A stretch of 47,851 nucleotides of DNA from Mesorhizobium silamurunense (GCF_014843825.1 NZ_JHQR01000050.1:1-47851), one strand, 5' to 3'. Positions 16,857 to 25,086 are shown, counted from the stretch's first letter. Numbers and translations: made by a program. The notes: generated by a model from the sequence alone, not told the origin.

Positions 16857-18779
16857 CTAAGCTCCGGAAGGCCGTCCTTCGGTTCCTGATTGGCCTTCTG
16901 CCTTCAACAATCTGACCTCCAGGCGCTCGATCAGCGCCCGATAGCGCGGATGATCGCGCAGAGGATTCATATCCACGTCCTGCGCCATCCAGTGCACTTG
17001 CTGCAATCCAAGCTGCGGCACGCAGTGCTCCAGCGTATCGATCGCCTTTTCGACGGCGCCGATCGCCGCCAGGAAACACGCGACATTGTAGTGGCTGTTA
17101 TAGTCCTCCGGGTCGATGGTGATCGCGCGCTCGGCCCACTGGAGGGCGCGTTCGTCCAGGCCGAGATTGTGGAGGATGTAACAACCATAGGCATAGGCTG
17201 CCCCATCGTCCGGATAGAGCTGCATGGCTTTCTCGATGCGGGTAAGCAACTCCCCTGAAAGCCTGTGGGCTTCCTCCTCGTCGCCCAGCGTCTTGCGGCA
17301 ATCCCAGAGCATGCACATCGCACCATAGCTGTTGCGATCAACCTCCGCCGCCTTCTCATAGGCGGCCGCGGCCTCGGCAAACTTGCGCTCCATGCGCAGC
17401 ACGTCGCCCAAGGTCCTGTGCGCCTCGTAGAGATCGGGATCGAGCGCGATTGCTCGCTGGCAGGCGGCGCCTGCGAGCTCGATTTGCTCCTTCTGGAAAT
17501 GCGACATCGCGTGGGCCACGTGAGCTTCCGCCAGCGTCGAGTCCAAGGCCAGCGCGCGCTGCGCCTCGGCGCTCAAGGTGACAAGGTTTGCGCTGGGATC
17601 TCCGGATCTCAGCAACATGCCTTCAGCTAGCGCCAGCCCGGCCCGCGCCAGCGCGTATTCGGGATCGATCTCGAGCGCCCGCTGGTAGAGGCGTCGGGCG
17701 GAAAGGTGATTGCGACGGCCCAGGCGCAAGAAATGCTGCCGTCCCATGAGGTAATATTGATAGGCTTCGACGTTCTCGGTCGTGCGCTTGCCGATGGCAG
17801 CATACTCGGCCGGCATCAGCCGGATCTTCAGGGCATCGACGATGGCCCGCGCGATCTCGTCTTGGAGCGCAAATATGTCGTTGAGATCACGGTCGTAGCG
17901 CTCGGCCCACACATGATGCCCACTCATCCCGTCGATCAGCTGCGCGGTGATGCGAACGCGACTACCCGCCTTGCGTACGCTGCCTTCCAGCACATGCGAA
18001 ACGCGCAATTGCCGCGCCGCTTCGCTGACGTCCATCGACTTGCCTTTGAGGGCAAAGGTCGTGTTGCGCGCGGTGACTGCCAGCGCCCCGACCTTGCTGA
18101 GGTCCGTAATGATGTCCTCGGTGATGCCGTCAGAGAAGTATTCCTGCTCTGGGTCGCCGCTCATGTTGGTGAAAGGCAGCACGGCGATCGATGGTCGGTT
18201 GCGGAACGGAAGCGCATCCTTGGCCGACGGCACGGACGAGCTGGGGAGGGATTGCTCAATGGACATGACACGGTAAGCGCGTACCGGCTCCGCAATGTTG
18301 TGAACCCGTTGCTCGCCGATATCCGTATAGACGTATTCGAGTTTGCCTTTTACTTGATCGTAAATGGCGCGCCCGATGCAAACGCCGCCAGGCTCCGCGA
18401 GCTTTTCAAGCCGTGCCGCGATGTTCACCCCGTCTCCGTATATCGTGTCGTCTTCGACGATCACGTCGCCGAGGTTTACGCCCATACGGAACGCCATACG
18501 CCGGTTTTCGGGGAGCCCGGCGTTCTCGCCGTCCAGCTCGCGCTGCAGCTCGATCGCACACTGCACGGCGTTAACCGCGCTCCCAAACTCGATAAGCAGG
18601 CTGTCCCCGGCCGAGCCGACGATGCGTCCGTGGAACCGGGCGATTTTGGGCTCGAACACCTCAGCTCGGAGCCGCCGCAGCCGTCCCAGCGTTCCCGACT
18701 CGTCGGCCGCCATCAGCCGCGAGTAACCTGCCACGTCGGCAGCCAAGATCGCCGCAAGCCTGCGTTGCTCTTCTCGCAA
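16857..18779 (-). CDS. Class III adenylate/guanylate cyclase-TolB-TPR protein
   Basis: A 640-residue three-part protein. Residues about 1-175 are a class III nucleotidyl cyclase domain with the first metal-binding Asp in ILAADVAGYSRLM and the second in SAGDSLLIEF. The GDGVNIAARLE substrate segment follows. Residues about 190-325 resemble the TolB-like/FlgO domain often fused to such cyclases (SIAVLPFTNMSGDPEQEYFSDG, VLEGSVRK, AERYDR). The remainder is a run of TPR-type helices. No membrane segment is evident, so it is probably cytoplasmic. Such cyclases are numerous in Mesorhizobium-like genomes and their signals are mostly unknown. It precedes the complex I operon on the same strand, but a 259-bp gap argues for separate transcription. 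Confidence 0.92.
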   Translation of the reverse strand: MREEQRRLAAILAADVAGYSRLMAADESGTLGRLRRLRAEVFEPKIARFHGRIVGSAGDSLLIEFGSAVNAVQCAIELQRELDGENAGLPENRRMAFRMGVNLGDVIVEDDTIYGDGVNIAARLEKLAEPGGVCIGRAIYDQVKGKLEYVYTDIGEQRVHNIAEPVRAYRVMSIEQSLPSSSVPSAKDALPFRNRPSIAVLPFTNMSGDPEQEYFSDGITEDIITDLSKVGALAVTARNTTFALKGKSMDVSEAARQLRVSHVLEGSVRKAGSRVRITAQLIDGMSGHHVWAERYDRDLNDIFALQDEIARAIVDALKIRLMPAEYAAIGKRTTENVEAYQYYLMGRQHFLRLGRRNHLSARRLYQRALEIDPEYALARAGLALAEGMLLRSGDPSANLVTLSAEAQRALALDSTLAEAHVAHAMSHFQKEQIELAGAACQRAIALDPDLYEAHRTLGDVLRMERKFAEAAAAYEKAAEVDRNSYGAMCMLWDCRKTLGDEEEAHRLSGELLTRIEKAMQLYPDDGAAYAYGCYILHNLGLDERALQWAERAITIDPEDYNSHYNVACFLAAIGAVEKAIDTLEHCVPQLGLQQVHWMAQDVDMNPLRDHPRYRALIERLEVRLLKAEGQSGTEGRPSGA

Positions 18780-19267
18780 GGAACGGACCTCCCGCCAGTT
18801 GGAACAATCTTAGCCTAAGAAACGGCGAGAGCGAGCCCTTGTTCGGATGCCTGGAATCCGAAATTGGCGTTAAGGAAGCATATCGTAGCGAAATTCGACT
18901 GCGCGGCAGGTCGCAGAACCATACGAAATGATGCGGGAAGATTTCTGATTGAAGCCCACGAAATAATCAATGAAATCAACAACTCGAGCACATCCTCCGA
19001 GCCCACCATTGTCGTTATTTATCAATGCTTTATAGGGTGGTTCGCCACGAGGTTCGCCAATAGGTTCGCCAAGCAGCGGCTTGCGCGTGACGAGGCGTAC
19101 GACTCGATCCGTCCCCTGGACGGCCAGGCGAACCTGCGATGCCTCTCGCGAATAGAGTTCGGCATGATCGATATCGTCGTGCCTCAGTACGTCCATAAGC
19201 TATCCGGTCAAGGCCTCGGCCTCCGCCAGATAAACACCGAGCGACTTCCTTAAGCCATTCGGCGGCA
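18780..19267. other. Non-coding stretch between cyclase and the AraC/GyrI remnant
   Basis: About 490 bp with no frame I can support on either strand. Its left part should contain the cyclase promoter. The only structure seen is the triple 12-bp tandem repeat at 19039-19074, which is listed separately. The longest open frames here have no recognisable family features. Confidence 0.5.
19039..19074. repeat. Three tandem 12-bp repeats
   Basis: Three head-to-tail units share a 9-base core GGTTCGCCA: GGTTCGCCACGA, GGTTCGCCAATA and GGTTCGCCAAGC. The period of 12 is exact. The unit is too short for CRISPR; it may be a slippage product or a regulator array. Confidence 0.8.
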
Positions 19268-19534
19268 GAAACCGTTCCGTAACAGCCCTCATGCTTCGGG
19301 GACCTTCCGGGGAGAGCTCAGCCGCTGGCAATAGATCGGGAAGTTGTGTGCTTCCTCGCCGCTGGCCGGAAGCCAGTCGCGATAGAGGTAGAGCGCGGCG
19401 GGCTCCAGATTGTCGGTGTTGCCGACGACGCTTAGAACCGCGCAGCGTCCGCCAGGGATCTCGCCGGTCGATCTCTTCCCCGTTCGCCTCGGTCGGTTGG
19501 TCGTCTCGATACAAAGGTCACAGAATCGCCTCAT
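19268..19534 (-). pseudogene. Frameshifted C-terminal remnant of an AraC-type GyrI-domain regulator
   Basis: The minus strand encodes the C-terminal part of a GyrI-like effector-binding domain as found at the end of AraC-family regulators. One frame reads GGRCAVLSVVGNTDNLEPAA, then a YLYRDWLPASGEEA segment and FPIYCQRLS. The next frame then carries AVTERFLPP. Two apparent single-G insertions near 19284-19295 break the frame. No HTH domain is present upstream, so only a decayed fragment remains. I infer a former regulator gene lost after rearrangement; it lies just downstream of the four-gene unknown operon. Confidence 0.7.
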
Positions 19535-19562
19535 GGCACAAGGAGCTGACTGCCTCGTTGGT

Positions 19563-19736
19563 CTAGTTGGTCTTCAATTGACCAACCCGATTCTCCGCGA
19601 TCCACCGGGCTGCGAGCACCAGTGCGCCCATGCTGAAATCCTTGCCGTGCTTGGCCACCATTTCCTCCGACAGATTGGCGAGCCGTTCGAAGAATTCGTC
19701 CTTGCTCTTGTCCTCGGCGGTGGGTTCGGTCTGCAT
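19563..19736 (-). CDS. Small 57-residue protein of unknown function
   Basis: The ATG at 19736 has a strong AGGAGG ribosome site six bases upstream, so this start is preferred over an upstream in-frame ATG at 19754. The 57-residue product (MQTEPTAEDK...) is acidic at the N-terminus and probably two short helices (EFFERLANLSEEM, ALVLAARWIAENR). It has no signal peptide, cysteine or known motif. It lies 29 bases after the WD40-like gene on the same strand and is the last gene of an apparent four-gene operon. The function is unknown; the ribosome site and position are the main support that it is real. Confidence 0.65.
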   Translation of the reverse strand: MQTEPTAEDKSKDEFFERLANLSEEMVAKHGKDFSMGALVLAARWIAENRVGQLKTN

Positions 19737-19765
19737 GTTTTCCTCCTGTGTCATGCGGCCTGGCT

Positions 19766-20896
19766 CTAGTGTTTGAACATCTGGGCGGGAAAGGTGATGA
19801 TTCCGGCGGTGCCATCGACGGCACCCACCGCGAGGTGCCGTCCGTCGCCGGACCAGGCAAGCGCGGTCACTGCGCTGCCCAATGGCCTGACGAGGAGTTC
19901 GTCCCGCGCGCCGATCTGGGCGATGGTGATCCGGCCGTTGGCATAGCCGGCAGCAATCAGTCTCTTCTGCGGATGCGCGGCCACTGTCTCGACCGGAACC
20001 AGCCCGGCGCGACCAGTCTCCAGCGCGCCAGAGGTTTCTCCTTCAAGTGGCGGCGCGGCCATCGACCAACCGGCGATCCGGAAGGCGCCCGATGCAAACA
20101 GAGCGTTCTCCGGCACGCTCCAGCACACCGTACGGACCGGCGTTGGAAATCCCGTGACGATCTCAGCTCGGCCATCAGTCATGCTGACCAGAGCAAAGCC
20201 TCCGGTTTCGAGCCCGCAGGCCAGCCAGGTGCCGTCGCCGCTCCAGCGGATCGATACGGGGCGCGCTGAAAGGGAGATCTCACATAGGGGGCCAGCGTCG
20301 TTGTCTATCGGCCAGATCGACAGTCCGTTGTCCCCGCCGCAGGCAAGGCTCCTTCCGCCCGGTGAAAAGGCAAGCGAATCGGTGGATGGTATTGCATCCT
20401 GTCGCAGTCTCACCGCGTCGCCTCCGCCGTGCGACAGGAAGATGTCCTGCCCGTTGCTGACGGCTGTCATGGCTGTCCGGGGGCTATGGTCGATGGCGAC
20501 GGCCGGTCCGTCGATCTTGACCAGCGTCTCCATCTCATTGCCGTCCGAAGTCAGGTACACCACTTCGCCGGCCGCCGTTCCGACGAGGAAACCGGACCCA
20601 AGGTAGTTTGCGATCGGGACGTCACCCTCTCCGAGCGCGGCGGTGGCTATCAGCGGCGCCGGCTGCCTTTCCCTTGGGCGAATCGTCGTCTGGCCGAGAT
20701 CGCCGCTCACCCTGATCCGCGATTCCGGCGGCTCCTGGTCCGCGACCGCGGCTAGGGCAACCGTGCCATCAACGCCGGTGAAGGCGACAGACGAGCCATC
20801 GGCGCTGAAGCGCAGATCGGCGATCGCCGACGGGCGGCGCCAGCTTCTGGCTAGCAGGTCGAACAAGGTGAGGTTCTGTATCGCGTGCTGGTTCAT
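19766..20896 (-). CDS. WD40-like beta-propeller protein
   Basis: A 376-residue protein without signal peptide. It consists of repeated units with WD40-like features: repeated D/S-G-S-V-A/ R-S-L-A-C/ G-T-W-L-A-C and W(S)GDG elements (LRFSADGSSVAF, LAFSPGGRSLAC, IRWSGDGTWLAC, LAWSGDGRHLAV). About seven blades are suggested, consistent with one closed propeller, and the protein is likely a binding scaffold. The ATG at 20896 has GGGAG at good spacing; a GTG two codons earlier is possible. It sits between the coiled-coil gene and the 57-residue gene. I do not recognise a named family. Confidence 0.8.
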   Translation of the reverse strand: MNQHAIQNLTLFDLLARSWRRPSAIADLRFSADGSSVAFTGVDGTVALAAVADQEPPESRIRVSGDLGQTTIRPRERQPAPLIATAALGEGDVPIANYLGSGFLVGTAAGEVVYLTSDGNEMETLVKIDGPAVAIDHSPRTAMTAVSNGQDIFLSHGGGDAVRLRQDAIPSTDSLAFSPGGRSLACGGDNGLSIWPIDNDAGPLCEISLSARPVSIRWSGDGTWLACGLETGGFALVSMTDGRAEIVTGFPTPVRTVCWSVPENALFASGAFRIAGWSMAAPPLEGETSGALETGRAGLVPVETVAAHPQKRLIAAGYANGRITIAQIGARDELLVRPLGSAVTALAWSGDGRHLAVGAVDGTAGIITFPAQMFKH

Positions 20897-20910
20897 GGCC
20901 ACTCCCTTCG

Positions 20911-21219
20911 TCAGTTTCCGGTCTCCGCCAGGCTGCGGTCGACGTCGTCGATCTCACCTTCGGCGGCGGCGATGCGTTCCTCGTGCGCGGCGCATGCGTG
21001 CCTGAGCGTCGCCGCGCTCTCCTCGGCTTCATGCAAGTCCCGCACCAGTTGCGGGTTTGTGCCGTTCCTGCCGATCTCGAGCTCTAGGCGAAGCACATCC
21101 ATCTCGACGCCGGCGAGCTTCTGGTTGAGCCGCTGCGCCTCGGCGGTGAGCGCGGAGACGTTGGCGACAAGATCGAGGCGGCGCGCGAGCAGCGCGTCAC
21201 GCCTGGCTATTTGGCTCAT
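20911..21219 (-). CDS. Coiled-coil protein of unknown function
   Basis: A 102-residue, almost entirely helical protein with heptad-like Leu/Val/Ala spacing (LVANVSALTAEAQRLNQKL, LELEIGR, RIAAAEGEIDDVDRSL), pointing to an antiparallel coiled coil. The ATG at 21219 has a strong AGGAGG site and overlaps the end of the upstream gene by 23 bases, so the two are probably translationally coupled. There is no cysteine motif, signal peptide or known domain. The position before a WD40-like gene suggests partners in one complex; function unknown. Confidence 0.75.
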   Translation of the reverse strand: MSQIARRDALLARRLDLVANVSALTAEAQRLNQKLAGVEMDVLRLELEIGRNGTNPQLVRDLHEAEESAATLRHACAAHEERIAAAEGEIDDVDRSLAETGN

Positions 21220-21706
21220 CGGGTCCTCCTGTCATTTCGTCTCCGGGCGTCGGTCCGGGCGGCTTCTCGAAGGTCGACAGCAGTCCGGGCAATGTGCCGG
21301 CCTGCGACCGGAACTGCTTTTCGGCGGTCTCGATGTGGCTCTTGAGCTGATCCCAGATGTCGACGCGCATCACCGATGTCGTGTCGCCGGTGAGGCGCTC
21401 TATCTCTTCGACACGGAACTGGCGCGACAGCGAAACGCCGGAAAACACGAAGTCGCGCAGCAGGATGGCGTGGTTCTCGATGAACAGATGGATCATCGGA
21501 TGGGTTTCCGCGGTGACGCCGCCGGCAGCAAGTTCGGCCCGGATGAAATCCTGAAAGTGGCTCTGGAGGCGAAATTGGCTCTCGCCCAGGAAGCGCATGA
21601 CGAAGACCAAATCGCGAGGCATCAGCCTGACAAGATCGTCGGCGATGTCGTCTGGCAGTCGGGATATCGGCGATGGCAGGCCTTGGCTGTCCTTTTCGTT
21701 AGGCAT
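21197..21706 (-). CDS. Helical protein of unknown function, first gene of four-gene operon
   Basis: A 169-residue soluble protein, predicted mostly helical. The central part has recognisable amphipathic helices (DDIADDLVRLMPRDLVFVMR, FLGESQFRLQSHFQDFIR, HPMIHLFIENHAILLRDF), and the C-terminal tail is rich in Pro and Gly. The ATG at 21706 with GGAGAG upstream is preferred over an upstream TTG. No cysteine motif or catalytic signature is visible. It is the promoter-proximal gene of the leftward operon divergent from the mim operon, with a shared regulatory region of about 560 bp. I do not recognise the family. Confidence 0.75.
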   Translation of the reverse strand: MPNEKDSQGLPSPISRLPDDIADDLVRLMPRDLVFVMRFLGESQFRLQSHFQDFIRAELAAGGVTAETHPMIHLFIENHAILLRDFVFSGVSLSRQFRVEEIERLTGDTTSVMRVDIWDQLKSHIETAEKQFRSQAGTLPGLLSTFEKPPGPTPGDEMTGGPDEPNSQA

Positions 21707-21817
21707 GGCTCTCTCCAATGCTGAGCCGCATGGGCCGCCTCTTCAAAATAATAGAGAGAGGGTAGAATTGAATAGATGAAATCTGTTTTATAAATGCTGC
21801 GTGTGCTAAGTAAGCAT

Positions 21818-21831
21818 TTCGCAATTGCGAA
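21818..21831. promoter_or_regulatory. Perfect 14-bp palindrome between divergent operons
   Basis: TTCGCAATTGCGAA is a perfect dyad, lying about 110 bp upstream of the leftward unknown operon and about 125 bp upstream of the sigma54 promoter. A TATAAA-like -10 for the leftward operon lies at about 21788-21793. It is a good candidate operator, regulator unknown. Confidence 0.55.
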
Positions 21832-21856
21832 TAGAGTATAAATATTACAGGCGTAA

Positions 21857-21870
21857 TTTACATCTGTAAA
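21857..21870. promoter_or_regulatory. Inverted repeat TTTACA-TC-TGTAAA, candidate activator site
   Basis: Perfect 6-bp arms separated by TC. A second overlapping dyad, TGTAA-N7-TTACA, extends to 21881 and a TTACAG half-site lies at 21845-21850. The centre is about 95 bp upstream of the -24 element of the sigma54 promoter, a typical distance for an enhancer-binding protein. The AcoR/MimR-type activator encoded at 32139-34226 is the likely ligand (inference). Confidence 0.55.
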
Positions 21871-21954
21871 ATAACGTTACAGTTGGCGGATTCGTTTCCC
21901 GCCCAAGTGAACTGCGATTGGTTTCGAGCGGCCGGTATGGCTCATTTTTCAGAA

Positions 21955-21971
21955 CTGGCACGACGCTTGCT
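21955..21971 (+). promoter_or_regulatory. Sigma54 (-24/-12) promoter of the mim operon
   Basis: CTGGCACGACGCTTGCT matches the sigma54 consensus YTGGCACG-N4-TTGCW at every consensus position. The -24 GG is at 21957-21958 and the -12 GC at 21969-21970, so transcription should start near 21982, leaving a leader of about 280 nt before mimA. It requires an enhancer-binding activator, and one is encoded at the far end of the locus. Confidence 0.9.
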
Positions 21972-22264
21972 TCGTTCATTTCCATAAGAGGCCCATCGCG
22001 TTTCGGCGCGGTGCCAAAAGAACGAAGGAACGGAGGAGACAGGTCAGGTCCGCTTCGGTACGCCCATCGCAAAAGCGGTTGGCGCTGGAGCCCTACCAAC
22101 ACCTCGGAACCTTTGCCGCGATCCACTCGAACAGCCCGACGCTAAGTCGCGCCTGAACGCGCAACCCTTTGTCGTGCCGTTCGCACTCTCACTGGCGGCG
22201 TTGATTGCCGTCTCACGCCCGGATCAAGGAATCCGCGGCTCAAACCTGGTGGAGGCTTATGACG

Positions 22265-23932
22265 ATGTCGTCTTTGACGCTCAACAAGATCACCTCGCAA
22301 CGCGGCATTTCCGTAGGCGAGGCGACGAAGAAGATTTCCGACCTCGGTTGGAACCCGACCTACGTCCAGGAAGCGATGACGTTTCCGACGGACTACAAGA
22401 TCGCGAAGGCGCCGCGCGATCCGATGAAGCAGGTGCTGCGCTCCTATTTCCCGATGCAGGAGGAGAAGGACAACCGCGTCTATGGCGCGCTCGACGCCGC
22501 CCTTCGCGGCGACATGTTCCGCAATGTGGAGCCGCGCTGGGTGGAGTGGATGAAGCTCTTCCTCGCCATCATTCCCTTCCCGGAAATCTCCGCCGCCCGC
22601 TCGATGGCGATGGTGGCGCGACTGGCGCCGGGCGAGGACCTCAGGACCGGCTTCACCATGCAGATGGTCGATGAGTTCCGCCACTCCACTATCCAGATGA
22701 ATCTGAAGAAGTGGTACATGGAGAACTACATCGACCCGGCGGGCTTCGACATCACCGAAGAAGCCTTCGGCAAATGCTACGCAACCACCATCGGCCGCCA
22801 GTTCGGCGAAGGCTTCATCACCGGCGACACGATGACGGCCGCTTGCATGTACCTGACGGTCGTCGCCGAGACGGCGTTCACCAACACGCTCTTCGTCGCA
22901 ATGCCCTCCGAGGCGGCGCGCAACGGCGACTATGCGCTGCCGACCGTCTTCCTGTCGGTGCAGTCCGACGAGAGCCGGCACATCGGCAACGGCCATTCGC
23001 TGCTGATGGCGGCGCTGAAGGAGCCCGAGAACCATCTGCTGCTCGAACGCGACATGCGTTACGCGTTCTGGCAGAACCACGCCATCGTCGATGCGGCGAT
23101 CGGCACCTTCATCGAGTATGGCACCACCAATCGCGACAAGTCGAAGGAATCCTACGCGGAGATGTGGCACCGCTGGATCTACGAGGACTACTATCGCACC
23201 TACATGCTGCCGCTCGAGAAATACGGCATCAAGATCCATCATGACGATGTCCAGGCTGCCTGGGAGCGCATCACGAAGAAGAACTATGTCCACAAGGTCG
23301 GCCAGTTCTTCGCGGTCGGCTGGCCGGTCAATTTCTGGCGCATCGAAGCCCAGACCGACAAGGACTTCGAGTGGTTCGAACACAAATATCCGGGTTGGTA
23401 CGCCGAGTTCGGCGACTTCTGGAAGTGGTACGCCAAGCTCAGCCACAAGGGCGAGAAGGTGCTGCTGTTCAACAGCGACGTTGGCTACGTCTATCCGCAC
23501 CGCTGCTGGTCCTGCCTGGTGCCTTGCCTCATCCGCGAGGACATGGTGGTCGACGAGATCGACGGGCAATTGCACACCTTCGCCCACGAACTCGACCGTT
23601 GGACCGCCGTCGAGGCCTTTGCCGATGAGTATCAGGGCCGTCCGACGCCCGCGATGGGCCGCTTCAGCGGCAAACGCGAGTGGGAGACGCTCTATGACGG
23701 CTGGGACCTCGCCGATGCCATCAAGGATCTCAACTTCGTCCGCTCCGACGGCAAGACGCTGATCCCGCAGCCGCACCTGCGCTTCGGTGCCGACGAGCAG
23801 TGGACGCTCGACGACGTGCGCGGCAACATCCTCGGCTCGCCGCTCAAGGCGCTTCGCGGCATGTCTGCGGCGGATCGGGAGAAGCATCTCGCCGAGTATC
23901 GGGCCGGCTTCACCATCACGCCGTTCAACTGA
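22265..23932 (+). CDS. mimA: Soluble diiron monooxygenase hydroxylase alpha subunit (MimA/PrmA-type)
   Basis: The catalytic large subunit of a group of binuclear-iron monooxygenases that oxidise propane, acetone or phenol-type substrates with NADH and O2. ATGs at 22259 and 22265 are possible; the second has better spacing to GGTGGAGG and gives 555 residues. Both four-helix-bundle iron-binding half-sites are intact: E107 (FPEIS), E137/H140 (DEFRH), E202 (VAETAF), and E236/H239 (DESRH). The family's GRQFGEGFITGD segment is at 177-188. In the C-terminal YHS-like region the first Cys pair (C414, C417) is present, but the second pair usual in homologues (CSExC) is replaced by A440 and D444. It is the first gene of the sigma54-driven operon. 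Confidence 0.93.
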   Translation: MSSLTLNKITSQRGISVGEATKKISDLGWNPTYVQEAMTFPTDYKIAKAPRDPMKQVLRSYFPMQEEKDNRVYGALDAALRGDMFRNVEPRWVEWMKLFLAIIPFPEISAARSMAMVARLAPGEDLRTGFTMQMVDEFRHSTIQMNLKKWYMENYIDPAGFDITEEAFGKCYATTIGRQFGEGFITGDTMTAACMYLTVVAETAFTNTLFVAMPSEAARNGDYALPTVFLSVQSDESRHIGNGHSLLMAALKEPENHLLLERDMRYAFWQNHAIVDAAIGTFIEYGTTNRDKSKESYAEMWHRWIYEDYYRTYMLPLEKYGIKIHHDDVQAAWERITKKNYVHKVGQFFAVGWPVNFWRIEAQTDKDFEWFEHKYPGWYAEFGDFWKWYAKLSHKGEKVLLFNSDVGYVYPHRCWSCLVPCLIREDMVVDEIDGQLHTFAHELDRWTAVEAFADEYQGRPTPAMGRFSGKREWETLYDGWDLADAIKDLNFVRSDGKTLIPQPHLRFGADEQWTLDDVRGNILGSPLKALRGMSAADREKHLAEYRAGFTITPFN

Positions 23933-24031
23933 CCATCCGAGCGCGGGGGCCGGGTTCCGACCCCCGCGACATTCCAGAGGAAGGCATCTCCTGTCCTGCG
24001 GACGGGCCGGAGAGGAATTGGGAGGTTATCG

Positions 24032-25086
24032 ATGGCTGGTGCTCACACAGTGCGCCTGGAGCCGGTCGGCGTCGAGTTCGAGGTCGAAAACGGCGAAACG
24101 GTCCTGAACGCGGCATTCCGACAGGGCATCGCGCTGCCGCATGGCTGCAAGGAAGGGCAATGCTCGGCCTGCAAGTGCGTGCTGCTCGAAGGCGAAGTCG
24201 ACATGCTGAAATACTCGACCTTCGCCCTCAACGACATGGAGAAGGACGGCGGACACATCCTGTTGTGCCGATCCATCGCCTATTCCGACATGCAGGTCGA
24301 GCTTCTCAACTACGACGAGGAGGTCCTGGCGAAATCGATCGCGGTCAAGACGTTCAACGGCCGGATCTCGAAATTCGAGCATCTGACCCATGACATCCGC
24401 GGCATCGAGATCGAACTCGGCTCGCCGATAAAATTCTGGGCTGGGCAATATGTCGACATCACGGTCACCACGCAAAAAGGGGAGACGATTACGCGCTCGT
24501 TCTCCATGGCAAATACGCCGGACCAAACCCAAAAGCTTTCCTTCATCATCAAGAAATATCCCGAAGGAAAGTTCTCCGGAGAGCTCGATTCCGGAGGCAT
24601 CCGCGTTGGAGCCGAGGTCACCGTCGTCGGACCCTATGGAACCTGCTTCCGGCGGGAAGAACGGCAGGGTCCCCTGATCCTGGTCGGCGCCGGCTCCGGC
24701 ATGTCGCCGGTCTGGTCGATCCTCATCACCTGAAGAGCGGCGAGAAGCGGGACGTCTATTTCTTCTACGGCGCGCGGACGCCCAGCGACCTGTTCTACCT
24801 CGACAGGATCGCCGAGCTCGCCGGTCGCCACCCGGAGATGAACTTCATCCCGGTGCTTTCGCACGTCAACGGCGAGGCGTGGGACGGCGAGCGCGGCTTC
24901 GTTCACCAGAGCGTCGATGCCAAGCTCAAGCAATTGGCGGTCGACGGGCAGGGCGACGTCTACGCCTGCGGTCCGCCGCCCATGATCGATGCGCTGCAGC
25001 CGGTTCTGTTCATGAACGGGTTCGAGACCGAACGCATCTTCTTCGACCGGTTCACCACGTCGTCCAGCGCCACCCCTGCCCATTGA
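24032..25086 (+). pseudogene. mimB: Monooxygenase reductase (MimB-type), broken by a one-base frameshift
   Basis: An NADH:acceptor reductase that should feed electrons to MimA. The intact N-terminal frame (24032-24733, 233 residues) has a plant-type [2Fe-2S] domain (GCKEGQCSAC plus ILLCR), an FAD-binding RSFSMAN motif and the start of the NAD domain (GAGSGMSPVWSIL), then ends at TGA 24731. The missing part continues in another frame from CAC at 24727: HLKSGEKRDVYFFYGARTPS, then YACGPPPMIDA, to the stop at 25084. One base is missing in 24725-24727. There is no slippery heptamer, so programmed frameshifting is unlikely. The start has GGGAGG six bases upstream. This is the only reductase in the locus, so the enzyme may lack its electron donor unless this is a sequence error. 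Confidence 0.88.

Noticed and set aside
19039..19074. CRISPR array
   Set aside because: Units are only 12 bp, contiguous without spacers, and there are no cas genes in the window.
18864..19253. 129-codon plus-strand frame in the gap right of the cyclase, with the repeat units inside
   Set aside because: No ribosome site, no family resemblance, and the repeat disrupts any protein-like pattern.
19563..21706. Gas vesicle or CRISPR-like effector operon
   Set aside because: None of the four proteins shows GvpA, GvpF or Cas motifs; the WD40-like and coiled-coil content does not fit.
22142..23887. Long open frame (581 codons) on the minus strand opposite mimA
   Set aside because: It lies wholly antisense to the mimA coding region, has no family features and only reflects high-GC codon use.
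24719..24736. Programmed -1 frameshift to make the full reductase
   Set aside because: The site (CTC ATC ACC TGA) is not a slippery heptamer and no downstream stimulatory hairpin is evident; a mutation or sequence error is simpler.
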